Assembly (NCBI GenBank): GCA_036023115.1
Contig: JAYKKT010000059.1
Span: 3,572,001 to 3,636,000 of the forward strand
Origin: Brasenia schreberi
Taxonomy: Eukaryota > Streptophyta > Magnoliopsida > Nymphaeales > Cabombaceae
DNA: 64,000 nt
Direction of reading: 5' to 3'
Shown: piece by piece, positions 11,426-23,200 of the stretch
Numbering within the stretch: the stretch's first letter is position 1
Layout of the letters: each line of letters begins with the position of its first letter
Made by a program: the position numbers and the translations under genes
Notes under the pieces: generated by a model
Seen by the model: only the letters and a program-made list of their open reading frames with translations
Told to the model about the DNA's origin: nothing
The model's database searches: none

Positions 11426-12856
11426 TGGTTTTTTCAGATTTCTTCGTGTAGTCATAGTTCAAGCTTTTGGATCTTAAATTTGGAATGTGTGTGTGTTTTG
11501 GAAAATTCCTGTGGCAAATGCCTTGCAAATCCAAAAGGGATTCAGTTGTTTAATATTATAAATAGAGTTCCTTTTACCTTAAACTCCATGTCAATCGTCC
11601 AACTAAATCTAAAGTGTTCATGGCCTCGGTGTTTGAAGTGGGTGCGGTTTCCCTTAGCAGAAATGGAAGTTGGCTACTAAGCTATGTGGATTGAGATTAT
11701 TTATATGGTCTTGATATTTCTTAAAGCCGGACCGCGATAGAAGATCCAAGTTTATCATGATAAGTTTGTTTTGGCAGTGTTAAGGTGCATTGCAGTTCTC
11801 GGCGAGATATATTCTCCATAGAAGCTTGGCACGGCCGAGGATCAATTTTGAGTGTGATTTGTTCTTAAAAGAATAGTATCACTTATATTTTAGTGTGATA
11901 AGCTAAAATCTATTTCTTGGGCTAAAAGAATTAAGCGAAAAGTTGTGTTCGTTATGTAGAAACCAATGCTTGCAAAATCAAGAAAAGGGCCCTCTTTCCT
12001 GATTTCACGAGTGCAGGTTATCGGGAAACAAAAGTAGTCACCCGATAACTTATACATTCGATCACAAGAGAGAATGACAGATAATAAAATATACGAGGTT
12101 AGATTTGGGTTTGCAGTACTTAGGTTGAAAAGCTTGGCATGACTCTGAAATGAGGACCAAATGTCCATTGTGACTCATTTGCTTTCTAGACAGTGTAAAC
12201 TTCCCCAACATTTGCTGGCCGGGACAGCAGAAGGTAAGACGACACGAAAACTTCGAGTCAGTGTTCACCTAAAACAATACAAAAGAAGTGGGTCATGCTT
12301 GGTTTGAACTGTTTTTTACTCAAGCAGCTAAGGACGTGATATGAACACGAAAGAGAACATGAAAACCCAGCACATGCAACATGAAAAGACTGAGCTCATG
12401 TGCACGAGAAGTAATGCAATAAAAGCAGGTAGGTCGCTGAATTAACTTGTCTGTAGCACAAACACGACATGACAAGAGACAACACGACCTGAAACACAGA
12501 GCTGCTGCCCCTACTAAAATGGGCATGGTTGAGATGTCCTCGCTTGAGGTGAGGTCATCCCGTTTATTAACAATCGCAAAAAGGGTAGTACGTACAAACA
12601 ATGTTATGCACGATCATTTATATCAAACACAATACCTTAGGATATTCTTTGCCTTCATGTAACAATTATTCCAATGTGTCATTGTAAAACTGAGACACAC
12701 AACCACAAATATATAGGAACAGTTAAACATGCTTGTCACATCTTTGAAAATCTCAACCATCCATCATCTAGATATATGAATACTTAAGTTCAAAAGAAAA
12801 AGCATACACGTACTTTTTTGAAGTGTACTTAATTCATTAATTAAAGTGAAGTAGCT
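11426..12856. other. No gene recognised
   Basis: I looked here for upstream SCC3 exons on the plus strand and recognised none. Open frames on both strands (for example 12320-12601, minus) lack family resemblance. Confidence 0.4.
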
Positions 12857-12935
12857 TTTTTGTTGAGTTAATTTATAGCATGACACAATACCTTTTTTTG
12901 TTGAGTTAATTTATAGCATGACACAATACCTTAGT
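12857..12935. repeat. 38-bp tandem duplication beside the microsatellite
   Basis: The sequence gttgagttaatttatagcat... ending ...caatacctt occurs twice in direct tandem, immediately before the long AT repeat. Confidence 0.85.
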
Positions 12936-12941
12936 TATTGT

Positions 12942-13100
<159 letters not shown>

Positions 13101-13126
13101 AACATATTTGGCAATGGTTCCTCTAG

Positions 13127-14784
13127 GTGTATTGGCGACATGAATTAGAACTGTCTGCAATTGATGAAGATTACTCCACAATGAAGTCCTTTTCTGAATG
13201 CAAGGACGTTTCTGCTAAGTTGGCTGCTACATTTGTCGGTGCTGATTGTCTCAAGCATAGGTTACATATTCTTGAAATTGTTAAGAATGGTATAGCTTAT
13301 GCTTTTGAGGATCCACCAAAGCAGCTGTCATTTTTGGAGGGAGCTGTTCTTCAGTTTGTACCAAAACTTCCTGCATCAGATGTCCTGGACATGTATGATT
13401 TATCCTCTTTGAGCATTCTGTTTTTTTTTCATATAGGAGAGTTTTTATGAGTATTCGTTTTCTGGATTTAGTTTAAAAGATATTTGGAAGAGAGTGGAGA
13501 ATGTCAACACAGATGAAGACCCAAGTGGATGGCGACCTTACCATGCATTTGTTGATAACCTTCGAGAGAAGTATGCAAAGAATGAATGCCTTCAAGGTAA
13601 TTGATTGACTACTTCGAAATCCCAGTTCAGGAGCCATTTGTTGCCTATAAACTTTTATCCTTATGTGAAGATATGATGTTTGAGACTGGGATAATGGTTT
13701 GAGATATTATTTATTCTTGAAGGCTTCCTGTTATTCCACATCTGAAGTGCAAATTGAAGTGACTACACTGTTGGATATTTTCACCCTTGAGGGGGTCTGG
13801 CTATAAACTCCTCCCATGTAAGGGATCACCCTTGCATGGCCGGTCCCAAGCCCGGATAAAGGAAGAGGGTTGCGTTAGGCTTCCAACAACCAGCGTAAAA
13901 CTTTGTCAGACTTACCATGGATTCTACAAGAAACAAAGAATCCATGTAGCCAACCCTATCTAGTATGGGAAAAGGCTTAGTTGTAAATTGTAGTAGGTGG
14001 TCTGGCTATGTCCCCAGCTAATCTTATGAACTAAATGGTCCGCATTCTGAATCCTGTAACTTCAAATGTTATGCCTACCCCATGTGAGTCTCAAAATCTT
14101 TGAAACTATGTGCTGCATGTGAAGGAGGATCTGGGCTGATTCTCTCTGAAGCAAGGGGGTGTTCTTATTCTTTAGCGTGGCAAGTAATTTTCTTCATGCC
14201 TCCATCATCTCTGGGGTGCACATCCTTTTGTCAGAACTGCTGGACCCAGTCACCTACTGCTATTACCTTTTCTCTAGGCCAATTATTTTTCTGCATTCAA
14301 CTTGATTCAGTTTTTCCATTTCCAGCTTTCGTGCTTTTTTCCAGGAATCCCTTTGCCCTTCAACAACAACAACAACAACTAAGCCTTTTCCCATACTAGA
14401 CGGGGGAATCCCTTTGTCCTTCAATTTTCCTAAATATGGTTTGCCTAGTGCTGGACCCGGTCACCTACTGCTAACCCTTGGTGGTGTTGTGTACATGATT
14501 ATGTTGATTTTGCAATGCTCTTGTTAGGTAGTGTTTCACATAATTTCTTTTCTTTGTATCAAGGACAGTGACCTCTCATTTGGTTGATTACAGGCAAGGA
14601 AGGCCAGGTCCAAAGGCGCCGTGGGCGTCCAAGAAAAGCGGACAAGTTACGGGGAAAGAAACTTTTTGATGATCAAAACTCAAGTGAGGAAGAGGATGAT
14701 GGTGACTCTATTAGTGATTCAGACCAGGATGAAGAAGATGAAAGACCGCTACAGGAATCTCTGAGATCCTTAAGCTCGGAATGA
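13127..14784 (+). CDS. SCC3: Cohesin subunit SCC3/STAG, C-terminal exons (partial gene)
   Basis: SCC3 (STAG/SA) is the HEAT-repeat cohesin subunit that supports sister-chromatid cohesion in the nucleus. Three exons are visible: 13127-13392, 13472-13596 and 14594-14784 (TGA). Each has AG/GT borders and together they read 193 codons without a break. They include [68 protein letters not shown] and REKYAKNE. A basic [16 protein letters not shown] stretch and an acidic Ser/Glu/Asp tail follow, as in plant SCC3. Full-length plant SCC3 is about 1,100 residues, so only the last fifth is here. No upstream exons were recognised in the preceding 13 kb, which is filled with other genes' fragments on both strands. 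It is therefore either a 3' fragment duplicated here or a gene with a very distant 5' part. Expression cannot be judged. Confidence 0.88.
13805..13998 (+). mobile_element. 194-bp SINE-like element (Au-SINE type) in the SCC3 intron
   Basis: The first ~115 bp match the 5' end of the LINE at 22091 (catgtaagggatcaccctt, ggtcccaagcccggataaag). The last ~70 bp match the LINE 3' end (gaatccatgtagcc, gggaaaaggcttagttg). An 11-bp duplication, ggtctggctat, flanks it at 13794-13804 and 13999-14009. The layout resembles the plant Au SINE family as I remember it. It lies in the last intron of the SCC3 fragment, in sense orientation. Confidence 0.85.
14364..14404 (-). mobile_element. 41-bp tail-only RTE/SINE micro-insertion
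   Basis: The insert is only the LINE/SINE 3' tail in reverse complement (caacaacaac...aagccttttcccatac). It is flanked by a 20-bp duplication, ggaatccctttgcccttcaa, at 14344-14363 and 14405-14424, with one mismatch. It lies in the SCC3 intron, upstream of the last exon. Confidence 0.8.
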
Positions 14785-16227
14785 ACTTGCAAGAGGAAAA
14801 GTCAAATGATGGCAGAAATATTCCCAAGCATGCCGACTCTGGGAAGGCTGCACTGGAAAAACATGCTTAGTTCTTGAGAAGAACGTGGTAAACTTTTGTT
14901 TCTCTCTGCAAAACAGTATTACGTTTGCTGCAGTGATGTAATGCGTAGTAGGATTTGAGACTAAGGGTGTGCTTGCATATTCTGAAAAGCTGGGGTTTTC
15001 TGTGGAAACAAGGTGCTCCGTCAGATTTTTCATCAGAAATGCAAAGTGGCTCCTTTTTCAAGGAAAGGGATCCCCAAAATTGTCTAACCTACTTGATTTC
15101 GATGGTAATTGATGCTATCTATTTTTAGCCTACTTTCTCTTCATCTGTCATTTCCTTTGGGCCTGGTACTTATAAATTTATAATAACTGTTGTGATGTTA
15201 TTAGGCATACACTCAATAGTCAGCTTAGGCAGTAAAACCAAACTTCGTCCCTGGCAGACTTGAAATCTCCTTGCTCTTGCGAGCCCCTATGCTTTCTTGA
15301 AATCCAAAATAAGGATCTCTGTTGCACTGTTGTTTTATCAGATGGAATTTTGCGAAGGAAATGGCTTATTCTTATTTTCTTTGCCACTTCACTGCAGGTA
15401 ATTGAGTTGAGCTGCATGAACCAGATCATGCAAATGTTGCTACAGTTTTTATGCCCTCTGAAGAACCAGGCAGAGAAGTGCATGCACATTACTCAGAACA
15501 TAATACTGCTGTGGTAGTTGTGTTATTCCCAGTGCTTCGGATGCGAGAACATGGAGAAGCTTGAAGAATCTCTCCAGTTTGACCCTGTAACTTTTATATC
15601 TTGTAAAGCGCCTCTCTCTCCCTCTCTCACGTGTGTGTGTGCATGTCTGTATAGTTGGGCCTTCACTCCAAAAGGGTATGCTGTTCATATGGAAATGTCA
15701 ATCAGCGTAGTTGAGCTTAGAATTTATCTTTGAACCATCAATCCGTCATTTTCTATTGCTCGCTGTCATCTGGTTGAAGTATGCAGGTCGGTCTTTTTCT
15801 GTCCACATGCACTTCTGAGTTATTTTCTTAGCGAGTTTGTTCTAATCACTGGAGGTATCAAAGGCTAGACACAGACCATGGGTTGTGTTGCATATGTCAC
15901 GTAGAACTGTACCACAGAAGATCGCTTATCGATCTTCTGTTGCTGGTAATGTTTGCTTTCTAGTTCACACTATGCAGCATTTCAAGACCAAGTCTTATTC
16001 GAACTATTAGTTGGGAGTCGTTCAAGATTTCCAAACATGGGTTCTTGCAAGTTTCTTCACTTTCCTTCGAAGCCTTCGAAAATCAAAACAGTTGGGCTAC
16101 AACATTAACATCGGGCGTGGAATTGCCCTTCACAGCCAGATCCATGTAGTATAGTTACTACATGGAAATCCAGAGCTAGTACTGAGCTCTGCTTTGTTTG
16201 TGATTCATGCTTAAGGTGGACATGTCC
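14785..16227 (+). other. SCC3 3' flank, no further gene recognised
   Basis: The stretch follows the SCC3 stop codon and probably contains its 3' UTR. A short CT/GT-rich run lies near 15610-15645. Open frames on both strands lack recognisable domains. Confidence 0.4.
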
Positions 16228-16229
16228 GG

Positions 16230-16308
<79 letters not shown>
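16228..16308. repeat. (AT)n microsatellite
   Basis: About 80 bp of pure AT repeat, adjoining the target-site duplication of the LINE fragment that follows. Confidence 0.95.
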
Positions 16309-16311
<3 letters not shown>

Positions 16312-16320
16312 ACATTTAAT

Positions 16321-16662
16321 GCTGGTTTATGGAGATGTTATGTGTAGAATTAATGGTGGTTGGTTAAAATGGAGAGGAGTATAAAGTATTCTTTGTGATA
16401 AGAAGATATCATTTAAGGTGGTTTGGATATAAAAAGAAGATCGAAAGAAGAACCTATAAGAAGGTATGAAAAATTAGATTTGAAAGTATTAGAAGAGGTA
16501 GAGGACGGCCACAAAAGTGTTGGAAAGAAACCATAAAGAATGATCAAGTTTATTGTGAGTTAATTGCTAACATAGCACATGATAGGGTTTTGTGAAAACA
16601 AAGAATCCAAATAGTCGACCCTATCTAGTATGGGAAAAGGCTTAGTTGTTGTTGTAGTTTAA
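16321..16662 (+). mobile_element. Short LINE 3' fragment with internal deletion
   Basis: The sequence matches the RTE LINE from ggttggttaaaatggagag (as at 24845) to the tail gggaaaaggcttagttgttg. The middle, about 230 bp after the 'gataagaagatatcat' stretch, is missing. A 14-bp duplication, taataacatYtaat, flanks it at 16307-16320 and 16663-16676, with one mismatch. Confidence 0.8.
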
Positions 16663-16676
16663 TAATAACATCTAAT

Positions 16677-19099
16677 ATTATATATGTATAAAAATTCATA
16701 CAAGATGTAATATATATAATAAAAAATTAATGGGCTTGACCATAATTCACTTACTTATGAATTATGCTTCTTATGTATTCTCTTGAGTGGAGAGGAATCA
16801 AAGTTAATATAGTTCTCTTATCTTTTGGTAGAAACTCCTTACCTAAAGTGATTGACTCTAAATTTAATCATCATTGTCGCTCCATGCCTTTTTGAGATTA
16901 GTGACAATAGTATTTGTATTAGTTCCTTGTTTAGTAGTATATTCTTTGGTATATATGTTAACCGACACTTCTTCACACTCGTGCTTGGTGCCATGCTCTT
17001 TTCCAATCATCCATAAGCACAATGTAAGGTCTTAGGTTGTAAGTTATAATGGTGTTTGTTTAATATATTATTGCTTGCACTAAATACTTGTTGTACAACA
17101 ATAGTTGAGGTTAAAACATCATTAGTAATTAAAAATAAAATTGGATAAGTAAGTTGATACCATCTAATTTTTCTCCACCCTCATCTTATTCAAATTTACG
17201 AAAACCATAATGAGTAACATTATATACCTCAAACTCAATCATGTCTATAGATTTTGGTTGCTTTCTAAGTCTAGATTTCAAATGTCACTATTCATCTAAT
17301 ATATTATCGCTTGTGGTAAATACTTGTTGTACAACAACAATTGAGGTTGGAATAGTAAAAACATTCTTAACAATTAAAAATAAAATTAGATAAGTTTATA
17401 ACATGTAATTTTCTCCACTCTCATTTTCTTCAAATTCACGAAGACAATGAGTAATATTATATACCTTAAACTCAATCATTTCCATGATTGTCAGTACTTT
17501 CTTCTTATACTCGCGGAACAAGATGACTATTCTACGCCTTCTAATTTTAATCTAAGATCAAATGCAGCAGTGACTAAACTAATTATTGGATAATAATTAA
17601 GTCACTTTTTATGTCATCTTATGCATAGTATGAGATAAGTAAGAATTAGTATGAAATTGTGATAATGCATGAACTACTTCTAAAGTTTGATAAAAAAATG
17701 ATAAGTCAGATAATAAATACCATATAATACATTTATAGCATTATTAAAAATAAAAAAGATCTAAAAGACATATACAAACATCTCAATTAGATTCAAACAA
17801 ATTCGATTGTGGAAAATGAAGGTGTATAAACTTCGTTAATAAGTCTTTATATGGCACAGTGAAAAACATTTGATAGGTCAAGTTTTAATGATGTCCAATG
17901 TCTTAAAATTTTTCTTGGTCTTCTACCTTTTTGCAACAATATTGTCAACTGAACTTGGAAAATTTTTAGAAGATGAAGTGCAAGAAGATATTCTTGAAGT
18001 GACCAACTCATATATATCTAGTGAGCATTAATACCCATATATGCATGCAACTACCAATTATCAATCCATATATACACATAGTGACACACTATGCCCAAAT
18101 GAACTAAAAAATGAAGCTAACTATTTTTTATATATAATTTAGGAATATATCTACTAATTGATTACCTAGAAATATGTGTAACTAAAGGATTATGAAATTT
18201 TTTTATGCAATCAACAAATTTTTACTTTTGACTAAAATTAAAAAGATATTTTATGGAAACAAAACATGCAAACTCCTCTCTATCTCAAGTGGAGTTTAAC
18301 TTTCGATATATAATCATACATAAACATTTTTATTGATCAATCTTTGATATGAACGGTTGAAGTGATAAATTTTTTTAATTTAATAATAGATTAAGTGACA
18401 TAAAAGTATAATAATGTTTTTTAATTCAAATCTTCATTTGCTAATCAAACAGTAAAAATGTCATGTCTGTGCATAGTTCTACATCGAAAGACATTATACA
18501 TTTAAAATTGCCTGGTACACATGTTTGTAATGTGTGCACACAACACAAAAATGCATAATTACATTGTATCCCGATCAACTTAACTTGGATCATACTTGAC
18601 CTTTCGTTGGGTCGTTTCTGGCCAACCCAGACCTGGCTTTGGGTGTCGAACCCTAACTCCAACTCGTAGGTCAGGTTTCGGGTTGGCCATCTGGTTAGGT
18701 CCGAAATTGGCTCTCTTGGGTCAAGATAAAAGCCATCTACTTAGAGTGAGTTTGATGGGCCGCGTGATGGGTTTGCCTTGCTCAGCTCGAGTAAACTTTT
18801 CTTTAAACCATCAAGATAAAACTAAAAGGAGAAAGAGAATCAGGTATAAGATAGTAGATTTAGATATAACATTATTCGACATGAATGATTTGAGATTTAT
18901 TTAAACATATATAATTTACTTTTTCCTTGAACACGTTGTCCATAAGTTTTGTTTCAACTATTCAAATCTTAACTATCGATCTCTTAACAATGTTGTCAAT
19001 CCGTAGACGGTTGAGAGTTCTCCATGAAGAGGTGATATTTGGGTGTTTTGCTGTGGGGTTCGCAGACCCTGTTTTTAACTCCAATTAGATCCGAACCTT
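16677..19099. other. AT-rich intergenic DNA, no gene recognised
   Basis: Two related stretches near 17045-17120 and 17290-17345 (ttaatatattattgcttgc / ttgttgtacaacaa) suggest an old partial duplication. A GGTT/GGGTC-rich stretch lies at 18600-18730. No coding exon was recognised. Confidence 0.45.
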
Positions 19100-20231
19100 C
19101 CTTGTGGTGATCGTGTTGATGATGAGGGGATTCGTGTCATTCTCATTCTTTCGTCATCCACCTCTCCTTAGAGCATTATTGCCCTTTCCTCACGCTGTTC
19201 GGCTTTCGCAGGAAGTCCATCTTCGCAATCGAAATAAATCAGTCCGACGTCCCTCCGTTAAATCTCCGGCCGCCTCCTTTAGGACCCTTACCGTTGGTAA
19301 TTCTCCATTTCTGATTTCCTGATGTTGGGGTGCTGTTGTTTCCGCTTCGTTTTCTGTACCACGTTTTTAAAGGAAAGAAATTTCCTTCTTTCGTTCGCTT
19401 TGGATTCTAGAGAGTATTCCTTTTTAGGTGTCGAATCTATCGTCTTTGACGCGATTTTTTTCTTTTCTTTGGAATTGGTCATCACGATCTGGATCTCCTC
19501 TCGGTGTTACGGATGATGATCATTAGGGTTTCGATCTTTCTGGTGTTTTTCCCCATTTGGTGCTCCTAAGAACCATACGAATTGGGTTCTGTATACGTAC
19601 TAAAGGGTGGCTATGAAAGAAGGTGTTAAAACATTTGTTATGGAGAGTATTCAATAAAATCTTGTCCGCTGGAAGAAAAGTACGCGTACAAGATAAAGGG
19701 AGAGTAAAGGAAAAAATGAGTGGAATAAAACCGTGAGGGACTCACCGTGATTGTTGTGCTAAAAGTTTCAAACATTCGTATTACGAGTGGGTAGACGATG
19801 ATGTAAATAGAATCAGCATGTTAGTGTATGTTGTTGCTATTCTTATCTGCTATATATTTTTCAGTTATCCGAGATATACTTTTGATGATTACTGTTTTGT
19901 AACTTTGTTTCCTTCATTGGTTTAACTAAAACTCTATTTCATTTTCCATCATATGTTGGTGTAAATTGTGTTTTTCGTTGCCTCAATGACGTCAAAAATG
20001 GCGCTTCTCTGTGATGTGTACCCTTATATTTTCTTTTGATGCCAGAACAATGAAAATGCTGAAAGATCCTGGGTTTGTTTACTCCAGTTCGCGTTTAATC
20101 AACTATATATGGTTGGATAATTGAGAGAAAGGGTTATCTATTTAGGCTTTGTTCACGAAAATGTTTTGAATGTGGTGCTCTTGGGTTTGACATACAGGGC
20201 ATAGGATCAGGTCAAAGAACTATAAGATACA
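19100..20231 (+). promoter_or_regulatory. Probable VTI1 5' leader with a leader intron
   Basis: A GC-richer stretch (about 19180-19296), typical of a plant 5' UTR exon, ends at a plausible donor (gttg|gtaatt, 19296/19297). A plausible acceptor (gacatacag|ggc) lies at 20196-20197, about 35 bp before the VTI1 start codon. This suggests a ~900-bp leader intron. The transcription start cannot be fixed by eye. Confidence 0.45.
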
Positions 20232-23200
20232 ATGAGCCAGGTATTTGAAGGTTATGAGCGGCAATATTGTGAGCTGTCCGCAAATCTGTCTAAGAAGTGC
20301 ACTGCTGCTGGGCTCCTTGATGGAGGTGAGTTCACCTACACTGCTGTCTTTCTCTGGTTTCCATGAAATACTGCAGTCCCTGAGACAATATAGCTAATCG
20401 ATCATGTCTTTTAAAGATGTTAGTTACATGAACTGGGTTTTATTTATTTATTTTAATATTATCATGTGGACTTTTACTCTTGGAGTTGACGATTCTATTC
20501 CTTGGACAAATATAATTTAATGCCATACCATTCCAATCATGCTTTTGAAGATGTTAGTAATATGAGCTCAGTTTCATTTTTTTTAAATTATTTAATATTA
20601 TCATGTGGATTTTTACTCTTTGACTTATGTAATGGTTCTATATTGATTTTATGCGTGTGTACACTAAGGAAACATTGGTGATAACTGATGATTGAAAACA
20701 TGAAATTACGGGTTATTGATTCCCCTTAAACGTTTTTGTAGGATTTGTTCTTTGAGTATTGGTTGAGCTTTTCCGGTCACCAGATTGCTGAATCTTGGGT
20801 TTTGATCTTCTCTATGGTGTGGAATATCCTGACCATTTTGATGCCATATTTTTGGATTTTCAGAGCAAAAGAAGCAGAAGGTTTCCGGGATAAAAACAGG
20901 ACTGGATGAAGCAGAGGGTTTGGTACTAGTTTTGCTTCTGTAGCCTACCAGTTTGGGAGCCGTTTTATGCCATTTTTACCAGTTTTTGTACATCTATGTA
21001 GATCCGCAAGATGGACCTTGAAGCTAGAAGTTTACAGCCAGGAGTCAAGGCTATGCTTCTTCAGAAGTTGAGGGAATATAAATCTGATCTGAACAATCTG
21101 AAAGCTGAAGTTAAAAAGATAACAGCTGCTAATGCTCAGGCTGTAAGAGATGAACTTTTGGAATCAGGAATGGCCGATGCACTGATGGTAATGCCCTTTT
21201 CTTAGACTTATAAGTTTACTACTGTTGCTATTAGCCTTTGGAGTTGACTTAAAACCGATCACTCAAGGAGGTACAATCTTTCCATTTATTTTCTTTCACG
21301 CCTTTTATGTGTTTGAGCATGGAGTTCTGCTTAATTTCCATCCTTTGGTACCTTGTGTTTATGCATTACTAACATTTTATGTTAGTAAGGACAGTTCAGA
21401 AGCATTTCTAAGAGCTACTTTTGTTTTACCTAATAATATCATCTTGGATCATAATCAAGCATTGATCTTTTGTGATTGGTTGATGCAGGTTTCAGCGGAT
21501 CAAAGAAATATGTTGCTCGTATCGACAGATAGGTTAAACCAGTCTACAGATCGTATCAAAGAAAGCAGACGAACAATGCTAGAGACTGAGGAGCTTGGTG
21601 TTTCAATTCTTCAAGACCTCCATCAACAACGCCAGTCATTATTACACGCTCACAATACGGTAAATTGCAACCTTTGTTAGCTCCAATTGGTAGATTTCTT
21701 CATGTAACTGGATATAGGAAGATGTGGACGATACTTGAGAAGCTTCTTATTAGAAGTTTTGGTGCTACCATGCAAGCCTGCCAATCTGTATGTTCATCCA
21801 ATTAGTCTTTTTCTTTTATAGCATCTGCATTTCCCTATTATTTCCAAAACCTAGCAGCATATACATCTCCATTTGCATGTATGATTCAATTTAACCAACC
21901 TTAATTTGCATCCTATGTTTTGCTTGACAAAAACAGCTGGGCTAGTAACATGAACGTTTAATGATATTACCTAATGCCATCAACTCCATGGGCAACAGGG
22001 TGTAGGGATTATAGCACTTAACCGGATTTAGCATGTTCAAATTTACTCAAGATTGTTGTATGTAAAACTAATTTTCCCTAAGGTTTGATATAAGGGAACT
22101 CCGCCCATGTAAGGGATCACCCTTGCATTGCCGGTCCCAAGCCCGGATAAAGGAGGAGGGTTGTGTTAGGCTTCTGACAGCCAGCGTAAAACTTCGTCGG
22201 ATTTTTACAACATTGATTACAAAAATTATGAGCATTGCTTTGGGGCGTCCCCGCCTAGCGACGAGCTGCAGAGCCCGAATGCAGTAAGAAGTAAGCAAGG
22301 GCCACTACATTTTCGCCCGAATGTAGTGAATCAATTGCAGAGAGGGTTCCCACATCATGGACGGGTGTGGGTAAAGAAGTTAGTCCCGCTACATTGCCGC
22401 CCGAATGTAGTGAAAAATTTTCAGAGAGGGTCTCCGCATTTTGATTATGGACGGATGCGGGGGGTAAGGAAGCTAGTCCTAGAAAATAAGATTCGTATTG
22501 GTTCTTGGAATATCGGAACATTATTGGGTAAGCTAATGGAGGTGGTAGATACTATGATTCGGAGAAAGATTCATATTCTATGTTTACAAGAGACAAAATG
22601 GGTTGGAGAAAAAGCAAAGGAGATAGAGGATACAGGTTTTAAATTATGGTACTCAGGTAAAGAAAAGGCCCGAAACGGAGTTGGTATTATCATAAATAAA
22701 GATTTAAAGGAGAGTGTAGTAGACATACAACGATATGGTGACCGAATCATGACATTGAAATTGGTGTTAGGAGTAGAGGTTTTGAATATAGTTTGTGCTT
22801 ACGCACCCCAAGTAGGACTAGAAGATAGTATAAAGACAGTTTTTTGGGAAGAGTTAGATAAGGTGTTTCAAAAGATTCCACAAAGGGAGATGATTTGTTT
22901 AGGAGGAGATTTAAATGGACATGTCGGTAAAGAGGCATTAGGATATCAAGGGATTCATGGAAACTTTGGTTATGGGGATATAAACGAGGAAGGTAGGGAG
23001 ATTTTAAATTTTTCTATGTCATTTGATCTCTTTATAGTCAATACAATCTTCAAAAAACGAGATGAACATTTAATTACTTATAAGAGTGGCTTATCACAAA
23101 CACAAATTGATTACTTTATTTGTAGAAAAAAAGATAGAGCGTGTTGTAAAGATTGTAAGGTAATTCCAGGAGAAAGCTTAACTACCCAACATCGACTTTT

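Noticed and set aside
11890..12601. Candidate upstream SCC3 exons or a minus-strand gene
   Set aside because: None of the open frames shows SCC3 helical-repeat similarity or any other recognisable family.
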